From CAYJLF01 sp964371055 (GTDB lineage Bacteria > Eisenbacteria > RBG-16-71-46 > CAIMUX01): DNA of 64,000 nt. The stretch is from positions 372,001 to 436,000 of the forward strand of contig CAYJLF010000001.1 of NCBI GenBank assembly GCA_964371055.1, in the 5' to 3' direction. This document shows positions 35,272-44,422 of this stretch, in pieces. A program made the position numbers and the translations under genes. The notes under the pieces are model-generated. The model worked only from the letters and a program-made list of their open reading frames with translations, ran no database searches and was not told the DNA's origin. Every line of letters starts with the position of its first letter. Position 1 is the stretch's first letter.

Positions 35272-35798
35272 AGGCCGATCTCGAGTCCCTGGGACGGATC
35301 CGCCTGCAGGCGATCCTTCTCCTCGCCGTGATGTTCGTCATCGGGGCGCTGGTGGGCGCGGCGCTGACCCGGACTCTCGACCGCCCCGCGAGGACGACGC
35401 GAAACGCCCCGGAACCACCTCCCGGCCTGCCGCCGGACCTGGAACGCGAACTGAAGCTCACCCCGGACCAGTCGAGGTCGATCGACCGCATCTTCGAAGC
35501 CGCGCGCCCGCGCACCGAGAAGATCCTGGATGAGTTGATGCCGAGGCTGCGCGAGATCACCGATTCGGTCAAGCTCGAGGTGCGAAAGACGCTGACGCCG
35601 GACCAGCAGACGATCTTCGATCGGTGGACGCCTCCCCTGGATCGCCCTCGACCCGGCGGACCCGGGCACCGCCCGGGACCCGGCCGGCCGCCTGGTCCGC
35701 CCCGCGCCGGTTGGGGCCCGGGCCCGCCCCGAGAGCGGCCGATGGATGGAGTCGACACCACCGGCCCCCCACCCCTCCCGACGCCCTCATCGCCCTAG
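35268..35798 (+). CDS. membrane-anchored Spy/CnrX-like periplasmic sensor
   Basis: A 176-aa protein with an N-terminal helix (LQAILLLAVMFVIGALVGAA) and a periplasmic helical domain holding the repeated LTPDQ motif (LKLTPDQSRSIDRIF and RKTLTPDQQTIFDRW), the hallmark of the Spy/CpxP/ZraP/CnrX group. The last 60 residues are Pro/Gly/Arg-rich and disordered. It overlaps the upstream gene by ATGA. Homologues sense metals or misfolded proteins and control an ECF sigma through a partner membrane protein. No His-rich metal site is visible, so envelope stress is at least as likely as metal sensing. Confidence 0.75.
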   Translation: MKADLESLGRIRLQAILLLAVMFVIGALVGAALTRTLDRPARTTRNAPEPPPGLPPDLERELKLTPDQSRSIDRIFEAARPRTEKILDELMPRLREITDSVKLEVRKTLTPDQQTIFDRWTPPLDRPRPGGPGHRPGPGRPPGPPRAGWGPGPPRERPMDGVDTTGPPPLPTPSSP

Positions 35799-36038
35799 CG
35801 TGGTGCTGAAGAATCGGGCCGGCCACACCGCCGAACCCATGCAGGCCCGTGGAGGAGTACGTTGGGTGAAGTCGGTTCCGGGCCGCCCCCGTGCGCCGTC
35901 CCGGAGATCGCTTCAACTATTTCGAAAAACCTCATAACGGTCTGCCGCCGCCAGTTGTCTTGGTCCCGGGGGGTCCACGACGACGCCCCGCGAGAGGCCG
36001 CCTCCGTGCTCTTCATCGCTCGATCCGAGGGGGACACC

Positions 36039-39000
36039 ATGAGATCGCTCCGACTCGCGCTCCCGACGCTGATGTTGTTCGCCGCACCCGCCGTCGCTCT
36101 GGCCGCGGGAGACAACATCTTCGCGGGCACGCAGGTGCATACGATCAACATCGAGTTCACGCAGCCGGACTGGTGGGACTCGCTCACGGTCTACTACGAG
36201 GCCGGGGAGGAGCAGTACCTGGCCGCGGCCGTTACCTTCAACGGGGTGCGGTACGACCGCGTCGGGGTGCGGTTCAAGGGGAACGCCTCCTACACCCACC
36301 CAAATGGCAAGAAGCCGTTCCGGCTCAGCTTCGATGAGTTCGTCCCGAATCAGCTGGTCGATGGCCTCAAGGGGATCCACCTCAACAACTGCTGGGAAGA
36401 CCCCTCCTTCCTGCGGGAGAAGCTGCACCTCGACCTCGCCCGCGATGTCGGCATCCCGGCTCCGCGGGGCAACTTCGCCGAGCTCTACCTGAATGGCGAA
36501 CTCTGGGGCTTCTACAGCCTGGTCGAACACGTCAACAAGACCCTCCTCTCGGATCGCTATGGCAACAGCGGCGGCAATCTCTACAAGGCGGTCGACGGCC
36601 TGCTCAACCCGATTGTCTCCGACTTCCGCTGGTACGGAGCCGACCCGAGCTTCTACGTCAATCGCTACGAGCTGAAGACGGACGACTCGGCCGATCCGTG
36701 GACCGACCTCATCACGGTCATCGATTCGTTGAATCACTCGGCCTCCCTGGAGACCGCTCTCCCGGCCCTCGTCAACATGGATGCCCTCTACCGCGCGATC
36801 GGCACCGACATCCTCATGTCGAGCCTCGACTCTTACGCCGGGAGCTGCCGGAACTTCTACGTCTACTTCAACCAGGCCACCGGCAAGATGGAGTGGATTC
36901 TCTGGGATGAGGGGATGAGTCTCGGGTCCTACTGGGCTCTGACCCAGAACTTCGAGACCATCAGCGTCACCTACGTCAGCAACGCCGCAAATCGCCCCCT
37001 CGTCGGGAAGATCTACAGCACACCGGAGCTCCTGGAGCCGTACCTCCAGACGTTCTGCGAGATCTACACCGGCTACTTCTCCGACACGCGGCTCTTCCCG
37101 CAGATCGACCGGATCGCCGACCTGGTCCGTCCGTATGTCTATGCCGATCCGCGGAAGATGTACACGAACGAGCAGTTCGAGACCAACCTCGACACGGACC
37201 TCATCGTCGGCGGCCACCGCAAACCTGGTCTGAAGTCGTTCATCTCGGCCCGGGCGACGAGCGTGGAGTCGCAACTCGCCGCGCTCGGCGTCTCCTGTTC
37301 GGGCGTGATCGCGCCGGGCGACGTCGTCATCAACGAGTTCGCGGCCAGCAACACTCTGATCCTCGATCCGGCCGGCGAGCCTGAGGACTGGATCGAAATC
37401 TACAACAACACCGACGTCCCGGTCAGCCTGGCGGGGATGTTCCTGTCGGACACGGCGGCCGAACCGACCCAGTGGCAGTTCCCCTCCGGCACGGCCATCG
37501 CGCCGCACGGCTTCCTCATCGTCTGGGCCGACGACGACGAGGGGCAGGCCGGGCTGCACGCGTCCTTCAAGCTCTCTGCTTCGGGGGAGCACATCCGCCT
37601 CTCGGACGGAACCGCCGCGGTCGTCGACTCGGTCACATTCGGCCCCCAGACGGCCGACCTGACGATGGCCCGCATCCCGAACGGCACGGGACCGTTCGTC
37701 CAGGGCCCGCCGACCTTCAACGCGCGCAACGATATCGGGGCCGGCGATGTCGTCATCAACGAGTTCGCAGCCAGCAATACGCTGATCCTCGATCCGGCCG
37801 GAGAAGCCGAGGACTGGATCGAAATGTACAACAACACCGCGCGTGAAGTCGATCTGGGCGGCATGTACCTCTCGGACGACGCGGCCAACCCCGCCAAGTG
37901 GCAGTTCCCGGCCGGGACCACGATCACCGCGCACGGCTTTCTCATCATCTGGGCCGACGAGGACGAGGGACAGGAAGGTCTGCACGCCGCCTTCAAGCTG
38001 TCGGCGAGCGGTGAGCACCTTCGCTTTTCCGACACCCAGGAGGCGGTCCTCGACTCGGTCACCTTCGGAGCCCAGACCGCGGATCTTACGATGGCGCGCG
38101 TCCCCAACGGCACCGGGCCGTTCGTCCAGGGCACGCCCACCTTCAACGCCAGCAACGGGATCGCCCCCGGGCACGTCGTCATCAACGAGTTCGCCGCCAG
38201 CAACACCCTGATTCTCGATCCGGCCGGGGAGGCCGAGGACTGGATCGAGATGTACAACAACACCGACTCCCCGCTCGACCTGAGCGGCATGTACCTCTCC
38301 GACACCGCGGCGCAACCCACCAAGTGGCAGTTCCCCGAGGGGACCACGATTCCGGCCGAGGGCTTCCTCATCATCTGGGCCGACGAGGATCCCGGCCAGG
38401 AGGGCCTGCACGCGACCTTCAAGCTCTCCGCGAGCGGCGAGCAGGTCTGGTTCTCGGGGATCCAGGCCGCGGTGCTCGACTCCGTCACCTACGGACCGCA
38501 GACGACCGACCTCACGATGGCGCGGATCCCGAACGGCACCGGGAACTGGGAGCAGAGCGAGCCGACCTTCAACGCGCACAATGGCTACGGCAACACCCTG
38601 GCGTGGCACGAGGTCGTGATCAACGAGTTCATGGCGACACAGGATCAGCTGCCCGATCCGGCGGGCGAGTTCGAGGACTGGATCGAGCTCTTCAATCGGA
38701 CCGACGGATCGGTCGAACTCGACGGGCTCTACCTGACCGACGATCCGGCTTCGCCGGCGAAGTGGCAGTTCCCGGAGGGGACGACCATTCCCTCGGGCGG
38801 GTATCTGCTCATCTGGGCGGACGAGGACACCGGGCAGGAGGGGATTCACGCCGGGTTCAAGCTCTCCTCGGGGGGCGAATCCATCCGGCTCTCTAACCAG
38901 GATCTGACTCCGATCGACAGCACCAGCTTCGGACCGCAGACGCTCAATGTCTCGATGGCGCGGATACCGAACGGCACCGGCGAGTTCCAGGTGTGCACCG

Positions 39001-39323
39001 AACCGACGCCCGGAGCCGAGAACCCCGTCGGAAGCGAGTCGGTGGACGATCCGTTCCCCGCCCGCGTGGAGCTCGCGCAGAACGCCCCGAACCCGTTCAG
39101 CGGCCGTTCGACTCTGGCATTCAGCCTGGTCGAGACGGGACCCGTAACCCTGCGAATCTTCGACTTGCAGGGACGCGTCGTCGCCACGCTGGTCGACGGG
39201 GTCCTGAAGTCCGGTACGCATCGGGTGGAACTGGATGCATCCCGGTTCTCCTCCGGGATGTACCTCGGCCGCCTCGAGACGGGCGGCGTCGTCGCGACGA
39301 GAAGAATCCTGGTCCTGAAGTAA
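36039..39323 (+). CDS. secreted CotH-kinase protein with four lamin-tail repeats
   Basis: A 1094-aa exported protein with a cleavable signal peptide (LALPTLMLFAAPAVALAAG). The CotH kinase domain spans about residues 25-415, with KKPFRLSFDEFV, GFYSLVEHVNKTLL and NFYVYFNQATGKMEWILWDE; CotH proteins are atypical secreted kinases. Four lamin-tail domains follow (about 430-990), each opening with VVINEFAAS or VVINEFMAT; three are spaced exactly 142 codons apart. The last 85 residues are a FlgD-like sorting domain (NAPNPFSGRSTLAFSLVETG, SSGMYLGRLETG). Start ATG 36039 is chosen by GAGGGGG upstream and the signal peptide. Likely an extracellular surface protein. Confidence 0.88.
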   Translation: MRSLRLALPTLMLFAAPAVALAAGDNIFAGTQVHTINIEFTQPDWWDSLTVYYEAGEEQYLAAAVTFNGVRYDRVGVRFKGNASYTHPNGKKPFRLSFDEFVPNQLVDGLKGIHLNNCWEDPSFLREKLHLDLARDVGIPAPRGNFAELYLNGELWGFYSLVEHVNKTLLSDRYGNSGGNLYKAVDGLLNPIVSDFRWYGADPSFYVNRYELKTDDSADPWTDLITVIDSLNHSASLETALPALVNMDALYRAIGTDILMSSLDSYAGSCRNFYVYFNQATGKMEWILWDEGMSLGSYWALTQNFETISVTYVSNAANRPLVGKIYSTPELLEPYLQTFCEIYTGYFSDTRLFPQIDRIADLVRPYVYADPRKMYTNEQFETNLDTDLIVGGHRKPGLKSFISARATSVESQLAALGVSCSGVIAPGDVVINEFAASNTLILDPAGEPEDWIEIYNNTDVPVSLAGMFLSDTAAEPTQWQFPSGTAIAPHGFLIVWADDDEGQAGLHASFKLSASGEHIRLSDGTAAVVDSVTFGPQTADLTMARIPNGTGPFVQGPPTFNARNDIGAGDVVINEFAASNTLILDPAGEAEDWIEMYNNTAREVDLGGMYLSDDAANPAKWQFPAGTTITAHGFLIIWADEDEGQEGLHAAFKLSASGEHLRFSDTQEAVLDSVTFGAQTADLTMARVPNGTGPFVQGTPTFNASNGIAPGHVVINEFAASNTLILDPAGEAEDWIEMYNNTDSPLDLSGMYLSDTAAQPTKWQFPEGTTIPAEGFLIIWADEDPGQEGLHATFKLSASGEQVWFSGIQAAVLDSVTYGPQTTDLTMARIPNGTGNWEQSEPTFNAHNGYGNTLAWHEVVINEFMATQDQLPDPAGEFEDWIELFNRTDGSVELDGLYLTDDPASPAKWQFPEGTTIPSGGYLLIWADEDTGQEGIHAGFKLSSGGESIRLSNQDLTPIDSTSFGPQTLNVSMARIPNGTGEFQVCTEPTPGAENPVGSESVDDPFPARVELAQNAPNPFSGRSTLAFSLVETGPVTLRIFDLQGRVVATLVDGVLKSGTHRVELDASRFSSGMYLGRLETGGVVATRRILVLK
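37320..37745 (+). repeat. intragenic lamin-tail repeat unit 1
   Basis: First 426-bp unit inside the CotH gene; encodes VVINEFAASNTLILDPAGE and a conserved NNT, QFPSGT, WADDDEGQ pattern. Part of a run of three in-register units. Confidence 0.85.
37746..38171 (+). repeat. intragenic lamin-tail repeat unit 2
   Basis: Second unit, again exactly 426 bp, with the same opening residues VVINEFAASNTLILDPAGE and closely similar DNA. Confidence 0.85.
38172..38609 (+). repeat. intragenic lamin-tail repeat unit 3
   Basis: Third unit, 438 bp to the next; its first 420 bp follow the same pattern, then a 12-bp longer junction (GYGNTLAWHE) leads to the fourth, more divergent unit. Confidence 0.8.
38610..39010 (+). 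repeat. intragenic lamin-tail repeat unit 4 (diverged)
   Basis: Fourth lamin-tail unit, opening VVINEFMATQDQLPDPAGEF; clearly homologous to the others but less similar. It is followed by the sorting domain. Confidence 0.75.
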
Positions 39324-39368
39324 CCCACCGCCGGCGGCCGGCGAGAAGACGAATCGAGAGGGGGCCTC

Positions 39369-40919
39369 ATGATTTCCCAAAGATGGAAGACCGTCGTCAT
39401 CCTCGCGTTCACTCTGGCCGCCGCGGCCGGAGCGACCGGGCGGGCCGGGGCGGAAGCGTACCAGGGGTACACGCTCTTCTCACCGAACAACTCGACCCAT
39501 ACCTATCTCGTGGACATGGACAACGTGCAGGTCAGGCAGTGGAACCATAGCCGGAGCGGCGGCTACTCCGCCTACCTGCTGGAGAACGGCAACGTCATCC
39601 GCACCGCCACCTACGGCAGCAGCCTCAACGGAGGCGGCGCGCAGGGCGCGGTCCAGATGGTCAATCCGAACGGCACCCTGGTCTGGGAATACCTCTACAG
39701 CACCTCCCTGCACCGTTCGCACCACGACATCGAGCCGATGCCGAACGGCAATGTCATCCTGATCGCGTGGGAGAAGAAGACGGCCGCCGAGGCGGTTCAG
39801 GCCGGGCTCGACACCTCGACCGAGATCTGGCCTGATCACCTGATCGAGGTCCAGCCGGTCGGATCGAATGGCGGGAACATCGTCTGGGAGTGGCACGCGT
39901 GGGACCATTTGATCCAGGACCATGACCCGTCGAAGAGCAACTACGGCGTGGTCGGCGATCATCCGGAACTCCTCGACATCAACCTGGGCAACGTCGGCGG
40001 GATGGGAGGCGGCGACTGGATGCACACCAACGCCGTCAGCTATGATCCGGTCAAGGACCAGGTCGTCATCTCCTCGCACAACCTGAACGAGTTCTGGGTC
40101 ATCGATCACAGCACGACGACCGCGCAGGCAGCCAGCCACTCCGGAGGCAATGCCGGCATGGGAGGGGACATCCTCTACCGTTGGGGCAACCCGGCGAACT
40201 ACGACCGGCCCGGGTCGCAGTACTTCCGTGTCGTGCACTGTTCGGCCTGGATTCCCCAGGATCATCCGGGGTTCGGCAACATTCTCGCCTTCAACAACCG
40301 CGAGAACCTCGGAACCTCCATCGTCTGCGAGGTCACGCCCCCCTACCTGGGCCAGTACAACTACTTCATCGCGCCGGGCGAGGCGTATGGCCCGGCCGGC
40401 CCAACCTGGACCTACACGGCCTCCGGCTTCTACTCGAGCCACCTGGGCGGCTGCCAGCGGCTCCCCAATGGCAACACGCTGGCCGTGGAATCGACGAGCG
40501 GGATCATGTGGGAAGTGAACGCAGCGGGCGTCGTGCAGTGGAGCTACGCCCGGGGCGGAGAGATCCCCCGGGCGCTCCGCTACGGCAACGGCTATCCGGG
40601 CCTCTCGGCGCTCGGATTGACCGCCGGGGTCGAGTCCGGGACCGCTCCGGTGTCCGGTCGTCTCATGCTGGGTCAGAACCATCCGAACCCCTGCCGGGAT
40701 CAGTCGACGATCGACTACCAACTTCCCTCCGGCGGGCACGTCTCCCTCCGTTTGTTCGACGTGAGCGGCCGCGAGATCGCCCGGCTCGTGGACCAGGCGC
40801 AAAGCGCCGGGCCGCAGTCGGTGACCTTCGACACCGCTCGGCTGCTGGGCGGAACCTACTTCTACCAGCTGCAGGTGGATGGGGCGGCCGAGACACGGCG
40901 GCTCGTCCTGCAGCGCTGA
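39369..40919 (+). CDS. secreted arylsulfotransferase-family protein
   Basis: A 516-aa exported protein: signal peptide MISQRWKTVVILAFTLAAAA, then a beta-propeller of the arylsulfotransferase (ASST) type with repeated blade motifs (GNVIRTATYG, HHDIEPMPNGNVILIAWEKK, GGCQRLPNGNTLAVESTSG) and the HTNAVSYDPVKDQVVISSHN block. A FlgD-like sorting domain ends it (LGQNHPNPCRDQSTIDYQLP, GGTYFYQLQVDG). ASST proteins move sulfate between phenols, but many distant homologues of this architecture have no shown activity. It lies 45 nt after the CotH gene, same strand, so co-transcription is likely. Confidence 0.8.
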   Translation: MISQRWKTVVILAFTLAAAAGATGRAGAEAYQGYTLFSPNNSTHTYLVDMDNVQVRQWNHSRSGGYSAYLLENGNVIRTATYGSSLNGGGAQGAVQMVNPNGTLVWEYLYSTSLHRSHHDIEPMPNGNVILIAWEKKTAAEAVQAGLDTSTEIWPDHLIEVQPVGSNGGNIVWEWHAWDHLIQDHDPSKSNYGVVGDHPELLDINLGNVGGMGGGDWMHTNAVSYDPVKDQVVISSHNLNEFWVIDHSTTTAQAASHSGGNAGMGGDILYRWGNPANYDRPGSQYFRVVHCSAWIPQDHPGFGNILAFNNRENLGTSIVCEVTPPYLGQYNYFIAPGEAYGPAGPTWTYTASGFYSSHLGGCQRLPNGNTLAVESTSGIMWEVNAAGVVQWSYARGGEIPRALRYGNGYPGLSALGLTAGVESGTAPVSGRLMLGQNHPNPCRDQSTIDYQLPSGGHVSLRLFDVSGREIARLVDQAQSAGPQSVTFDTARLLGGTYFYQLQVDGAAETRRLVLQR

Positions 40920-40960
40920 GAGATCGAGCGCACTCTGACATCAAAGGGAGGAACCAGGTC

Positions 40961-41659
40961 TTGAAACTCACATCCTGCATCACACTCATCCTCGGATTGG
41001 TCATCCTCGGCGCGGGTCCGGCGTCGGGGGCCACCCTGGACCGCAGCGGAACCTGGCAACCATCCGTGCAGGTCGACTCCCCCTCCCCGGGCGGGGTCCG
41101 CGACCTGATCAACGACGGCAGCTTCGAACTCGGCCCTCCGCCTGCGTCAGCCTGGACCGAGGTCAGCAGCTGGCCCTGCGAGTGGATCGGGGACCACTCC
41201 GGTTCGTGGTACGTCTCGTCCTACGACGGCTTCCAGGACTACTGGGCCGGCGGCTACTGTTACGATGAGAATTCGGGCCTGAACCAGGCGACGACTTCCT
41301 CGGTCACGCAGGCCGTCTTCATCCAGCCGGGCTATGCGATCCTGTCGTTCTACTACATCGCCTTCCGGGTGGACGCCGACGACGATCCGCCGGACGAGGA
41401 CCATGCCTACGTGGCGGTCAACGGAAGCGAAGTGTGGGCTCTTCCCTTCGTCCAGGCCACCAACACCTACCCGGACTGGGCCGGCCCGGTCCTGCTCGAT
41501 CTCGGTCTCTACGCCGGGCAGGAGATCGCACTGGAGTTCGGCGGTGTCTCCGCCGGCACAGCCACGGGGAATCTCCGGTTCGACTACATCGAGCTGCTCC
41601 CCGGAGGCGGCACGCCGGCCGAGGCCACGAGTTGGGGACGAGTGAAGTCGCTCTACTGA
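40961..41659 (+). CDS. secreted protein with C-terminal EATSWGRVK tail
   Basis: A 232-aa exported protein; TTG 40961 follows GGGAGG by 9 nt, and a signal peptide begins there (LKLTSCITLILGLVILGAGP). The mature domain is beta-rich, with LINDGSFELGPPPASAW and ALEFGGVSAGTATGNLRFDY, resembling carbohydrate-binding or DUF642-like jelly rolls. The C-terminus is PAEATSWGRVKSLY, nearly the same as the tail of the protein at 7042-7833. Binding function is inferred from the fold only. Follows the arylsulfotransferase gene by 41 nt. Confidence 0.7.
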   Translation: MKLTSCITLILGLVILGAGPASGATLDRSGTWQPSVQVDSPSPGGVRDLINDGSFELGPPPASAWTEVSSWPCEWIGDHSGSWYVSSYDGFQDYWAGGYCYDENSGLNQATTSSVTQAVFIQPGYAILSFYYIAFRVDADDDPPDEDHAYVAVNGSEVWALPFVQATNTYPDWAGPVLLDLGLYAGQEIALEFGGVSAGTATGNLRFDYIELLPGGGTPAEATSWGRVKSLY

Positions 41660-41776
41660 TCGATCCGTTCGACTGCGTCCCGACTGCCCGACGTTCGGAC
41701 GCGGGTCCGGACGCGGGGTCGTCGTCTTCTGGGGGGACGTCTGGCGGAGCGGCCCCGAGACTGGTAGCGTGGACCC

Positions 41777-43516
41777 ATGACGCGGTCCACGCCTCGACCG
41801 ACCCGAGCCGGAAACGGTCGCGGACTCACCCGGGAGAGGCGGTCACGCAACGTGGCCGCCCTCGCCCTCGCCCTGCCCCTGCTGGTGGTAACCGCGAGCC
41901 CGGTCACGCGCGCCGCGGATCTCCCGATTCCGCCGGCCACCGAGGTCCTGCGCGATCTCGCCGCCGGGCGTCTCGCCGCCCACATCCAGTTCCTCGGACA
42001 GGACTCGCTGCGGGGACGCGCGCCGGGGACCCCTGGCGGTGAGGCCGCGGCCGCCTACATCGCCGCACGCCTGAGGGAGTTCGGCCTCGAGCCGGCCGGG
42101 CCGCGCGGCTCGTGGTACCAGCAGGTCCCCATCCACGCCAGCGAACCGCTTCCCGGCACGCAACTCCGCCTCGAGCGGCTCCCCTCCGGCGTGGAGCTGG
42201 CCCTCGGCCACGACTACCTGCTCTACACGACCGGCGCGGCCACCTTCATCGCCGAGCCGGCGCCGATGGTCTTCGTCGGCTATGGCATCGTCGCTCCGGA
42301 GTACGACTACGATGACTATCACGAGGTCGACGTGCGCGGGGCGGTGGTGGTCTTTCTCTCGGGCGAGCCGGTTTCGACCGACACCGCGTGGTTCGAAGGA
42401 GATCGATCGACCCCACACTCCTTCCCCGACGCCAAACAACGCCAGGCGCTCGCGCGCGGCGCCCGCGGGAGCATTCTGATCCCCTCCCCGCGCGATGCCG
42501 GCCCATACCGATGGAGCGACCTGCGGACCGAGTTCGCCTTCCCGCACCGCTCGCTCGTGTACGGGGCCTCGCGGCACCTCGCGGTTGTGATCAACCCCCG
42601 AACGACCGAGTTCCTGTTTCATCGGTCGGGGCGAACCTGGCGGGACGTCTGCCGGAGCGATTCGGCCGGCCGCATGGAGAGCTTTCCGCTCCGCACCCGT
42701 TTGTCGTTCCGCGGCAGTTATCGCGAGAGGGATTATACGTCTCCCAACGTCGTCGCGATGCTGCGAGGCTCCGATCCCCTGCTGCGCGAACAATGGATCG
42801 TGCTCTGCGCGCACTACGACGGCCTCGGTGTCGGGCCGGCGGCCCGGGGCGATTCGATCTACAACGGAGTCATCGACAACGCCGCGGGCACGGCTGCCCT
42901 GCTGGAGATCGCACGCGCGATGGAGGCGCACCCGCGGCGAGCCCCGAGGTCGGTCCTCTTCCTCTTCACGACCGGAGAGGAGAGCGGACAACTCGGAGCC
43001 CGCTTCTATTGCGACCATCCCGTGGCGCCGCTGCACCGCACCATCGCCTGCCTGAACATCGACGGGCTCGCCTTCCTCGACCTCTTCGATGACATCGTCG
43101 GCGTCGGCGCGGCGAACTCGACCCTGGATGACATCCTGGCGAACGTGGCGGCCGACCTGGAGCTCCGGGTGTCGCCGATCCCGGCCATCTTCGAGGGGGA
43201 CGACGAGATCGTCCGGGGGGATCAATACGCCTTCGCCTCGGCGGGCGTCCCCTCTCTCCTGGTGCAGGAAGGGCTCGCCTATCGACACCTCCCTCCGGAC
43301 GAGGGTCTGCGGCAGCTGATCCGCTGGGGGCGCGAGGTCTACCACACCCCCTTCGACGATCTGGCTCAGCCGATCTCGGTCGACGCGGCATTCCAGCACC
43401 TGCAGCTCCTCGCCGCGCTCGCGGATACCCTCTCCCGTACGTTCGTGGTTCCGCAGTGGCGGCCCGGCTCACCGCACGCGGCCGCACGCCTGCGGACCCT
43501 GGCGGAGGAACGATGA
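41777..43516 (+). CDS. secreted M28-family zinc aminopeptidase
   Basis: A 579-aa protein with a signal peptide (NVAALALALPLLVVTASP). The peptidase domain carries the two-zinc ligand set: His in CAHYDGLG, Asp in GVIDNAAGTAALLE, the Glu-Glu of TGEESGQLGA, Asp in CLNIDG and His in YHTPFDDL. A protease-associated domain lies between residues about 130 and 230 (APEYDYDDYHEVDVRGAVVV). Hydrolyses N-terminal residues from peptides outside the cytoplasm. A TAGCGT hexamer ends 6 nt before ATG 41777 with no ribosome site, so the transcript may be leaderless. The stop overlaps the pstS-like start (ATGA). Confidence 0.87.
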   Translation: MTRSTPRPTRAGNGRGLTRERRSRNVAALALALPLLVVTASPVTRAADLPIPPATEVLRDLAAGRLAAHIQFLGQDSLRGRAPGTPGGEAAAAYIAARLREFGLEPAGPRGSWYQQVPIHASEPLPGTQLRLERLPSGVELALGHDYLLYTTGAATFIAEPAPMVFVGYGIVAPEYDYDDYHEVDVRGAVVVFLSGEPVSTDTAWFEGDRSTPHSFPDAKQRQALARGARGSILIPSPRDAGPYRWSDLRTEFAFPHRSLVYGASRHLAVVINPRTTEFLFHRSGRTWRDVCRSDSAGRMESFPLRTRLSFRGSYRERDYTSPNVVAMLRGSDPLLREQWIVLCAHYDGLGVGPAARGDSIYNGVIDNAAGTAALLEIARAMEAHPRRAPRSVLFLFTTGEESGQLGARFYCDHPVAPLHRTIACLNIDGLAFLDLFDDIVGVGAANSTLDDILANVAADLELRVSPIPAIFEGDDEIVRGDQYAFASAGVPSLLVQEGLAYRHLPPDEGLRQLIRWGREVYHTPFDDLAQPISVDAAFQHLQLLAALADTLSRTFVVPQWRPGSPHAAARLRTLAEER

Positions 43517-44388
43517 CGACGCGACACTTTCTCGCCCTCCCCGCGGCCGGCCGACTCGTGCTCGCCTCGGCGCTGTTCCTTCTGTTACCAGCCTGCGCCG
43601 CCCGCTCGCGGCTCGAGGGATCGACCCGGCCGGAGGCGCAACTGCGTATCCGCGGTTCCGACACGATGGCGCCTTTGGCCCGTCGCTGGGCCGAGGAGTT
43701 CATGCGGAGCCATCCTGGGACGTCGATCTGGGCCGAGGGAGGCGGCACGCGCGCGGGGGTCGAGGCCCTGATTGCCGGAGAGGTCGACGTGTGCACGGCA
43801 TCACGGACGATGTCGGCGGACGAGACGCGCCGCCTGGTAGAGCAGCACGGCTCGCTCGGGATCTGCGTGCTGGTGGCCCGCGACGCGGTCAGTATCTATC
43901 TGCACCACGACAATCCGGTCAGAAACCTCAGCGTCGGGCAATTGCGCGGCATCTTCGGCGGGACGCTCGTCTCGTGGAGCGAAGCCGGAGGCCCGGACGA
44001 GCCGGTGCGCGTCTTCCTCCGCGAACCGAATTCGGGCACCCGCGCCTTCCTCCGGGATCACCTGCTGGAGGGCCGGGCCTTTACCCCGTCCGCCCAGATC
44101 TGCTCGGGCACCTGGGCGGTGGCGGACGCGGTCGCGGGCGAACGGTGGGGCATCGGATTCGGCGGGATCGCCTTCGGTCAGCAGGTCCGTCATTGCGCGG
44201 TCGACGGCATCGAGCCGACGCCGACCCATGTCCGGGACGGCACCTATCCGCTGGCTCGTTATCTCTACCTCTACCTGGTGAACCAGCCGGAAGGTCTCGC
44301 AAAGGCCTTCGTCGACTTCGTGCTCAGCCCCGAAGGGCAGGCGGTGGTCGAGGAGGTGGAGTACATCCCCCTGTGGGAGATGCCGTGA
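43513..44388 (+). CDS. PstS-like phosphate-binding lipoprotein
   Basis: A 291-aa protein with a lipoprotein signal ending at LLPAC. The periplasmic-binding fold shows RIRGSDTMAPLARRWAEEF, EGGGTRAGVEALIAGEVDVC and FLREPNSGTRAFLRDH, the blocks that line the phosphate site in PstS and SphX. It overlaps the M28 peptidase gene by 4 nt. No pstC, pstA or pstB is in the window, so it is an orphan binding protein, perhaps for phosphate scavenging or sensing rather than part of a complete local transporter. Confidence 0.85.
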   Translation: MTTRHFLALPAAGRLVLASALFLLLPACAARSRLEGSTRPEAQLRIRGSDTMAPLARRWAEEFMRSHPGTSIWAEGGGTRAGVEALIAGEVDVCTASRTMSADETRRLVEQHGSLGICVLVARDAVSIYLHHDNPVRNLSVGQLRGIFGGTLVSWSEAGGPDEPVRVFLREPNSGTRAFLRDHLLEGRAFTPSAQICSGTWAVADAVAGERWGIGFGGIAFGQQVRHCAVDGIEPTPTHVRDGTYPLARYLYLYLVNQPEGLAKAFVDFVLSPEGQAVVEEVEYIPLWEMP

Positions 44389-44422
44389 ATCCGCCGCCGC
44401 CTGTCGCCGCGCCCGGAAGGGA

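Noticed and set aside
35913..39380. A 1155-codon open frame antisense to the CotH gene
   Set aside because: It mirrors the CotH gene, whose domains are unmistakable on the plus strand; the antisense frame is open only because of high GC and repeated codons.
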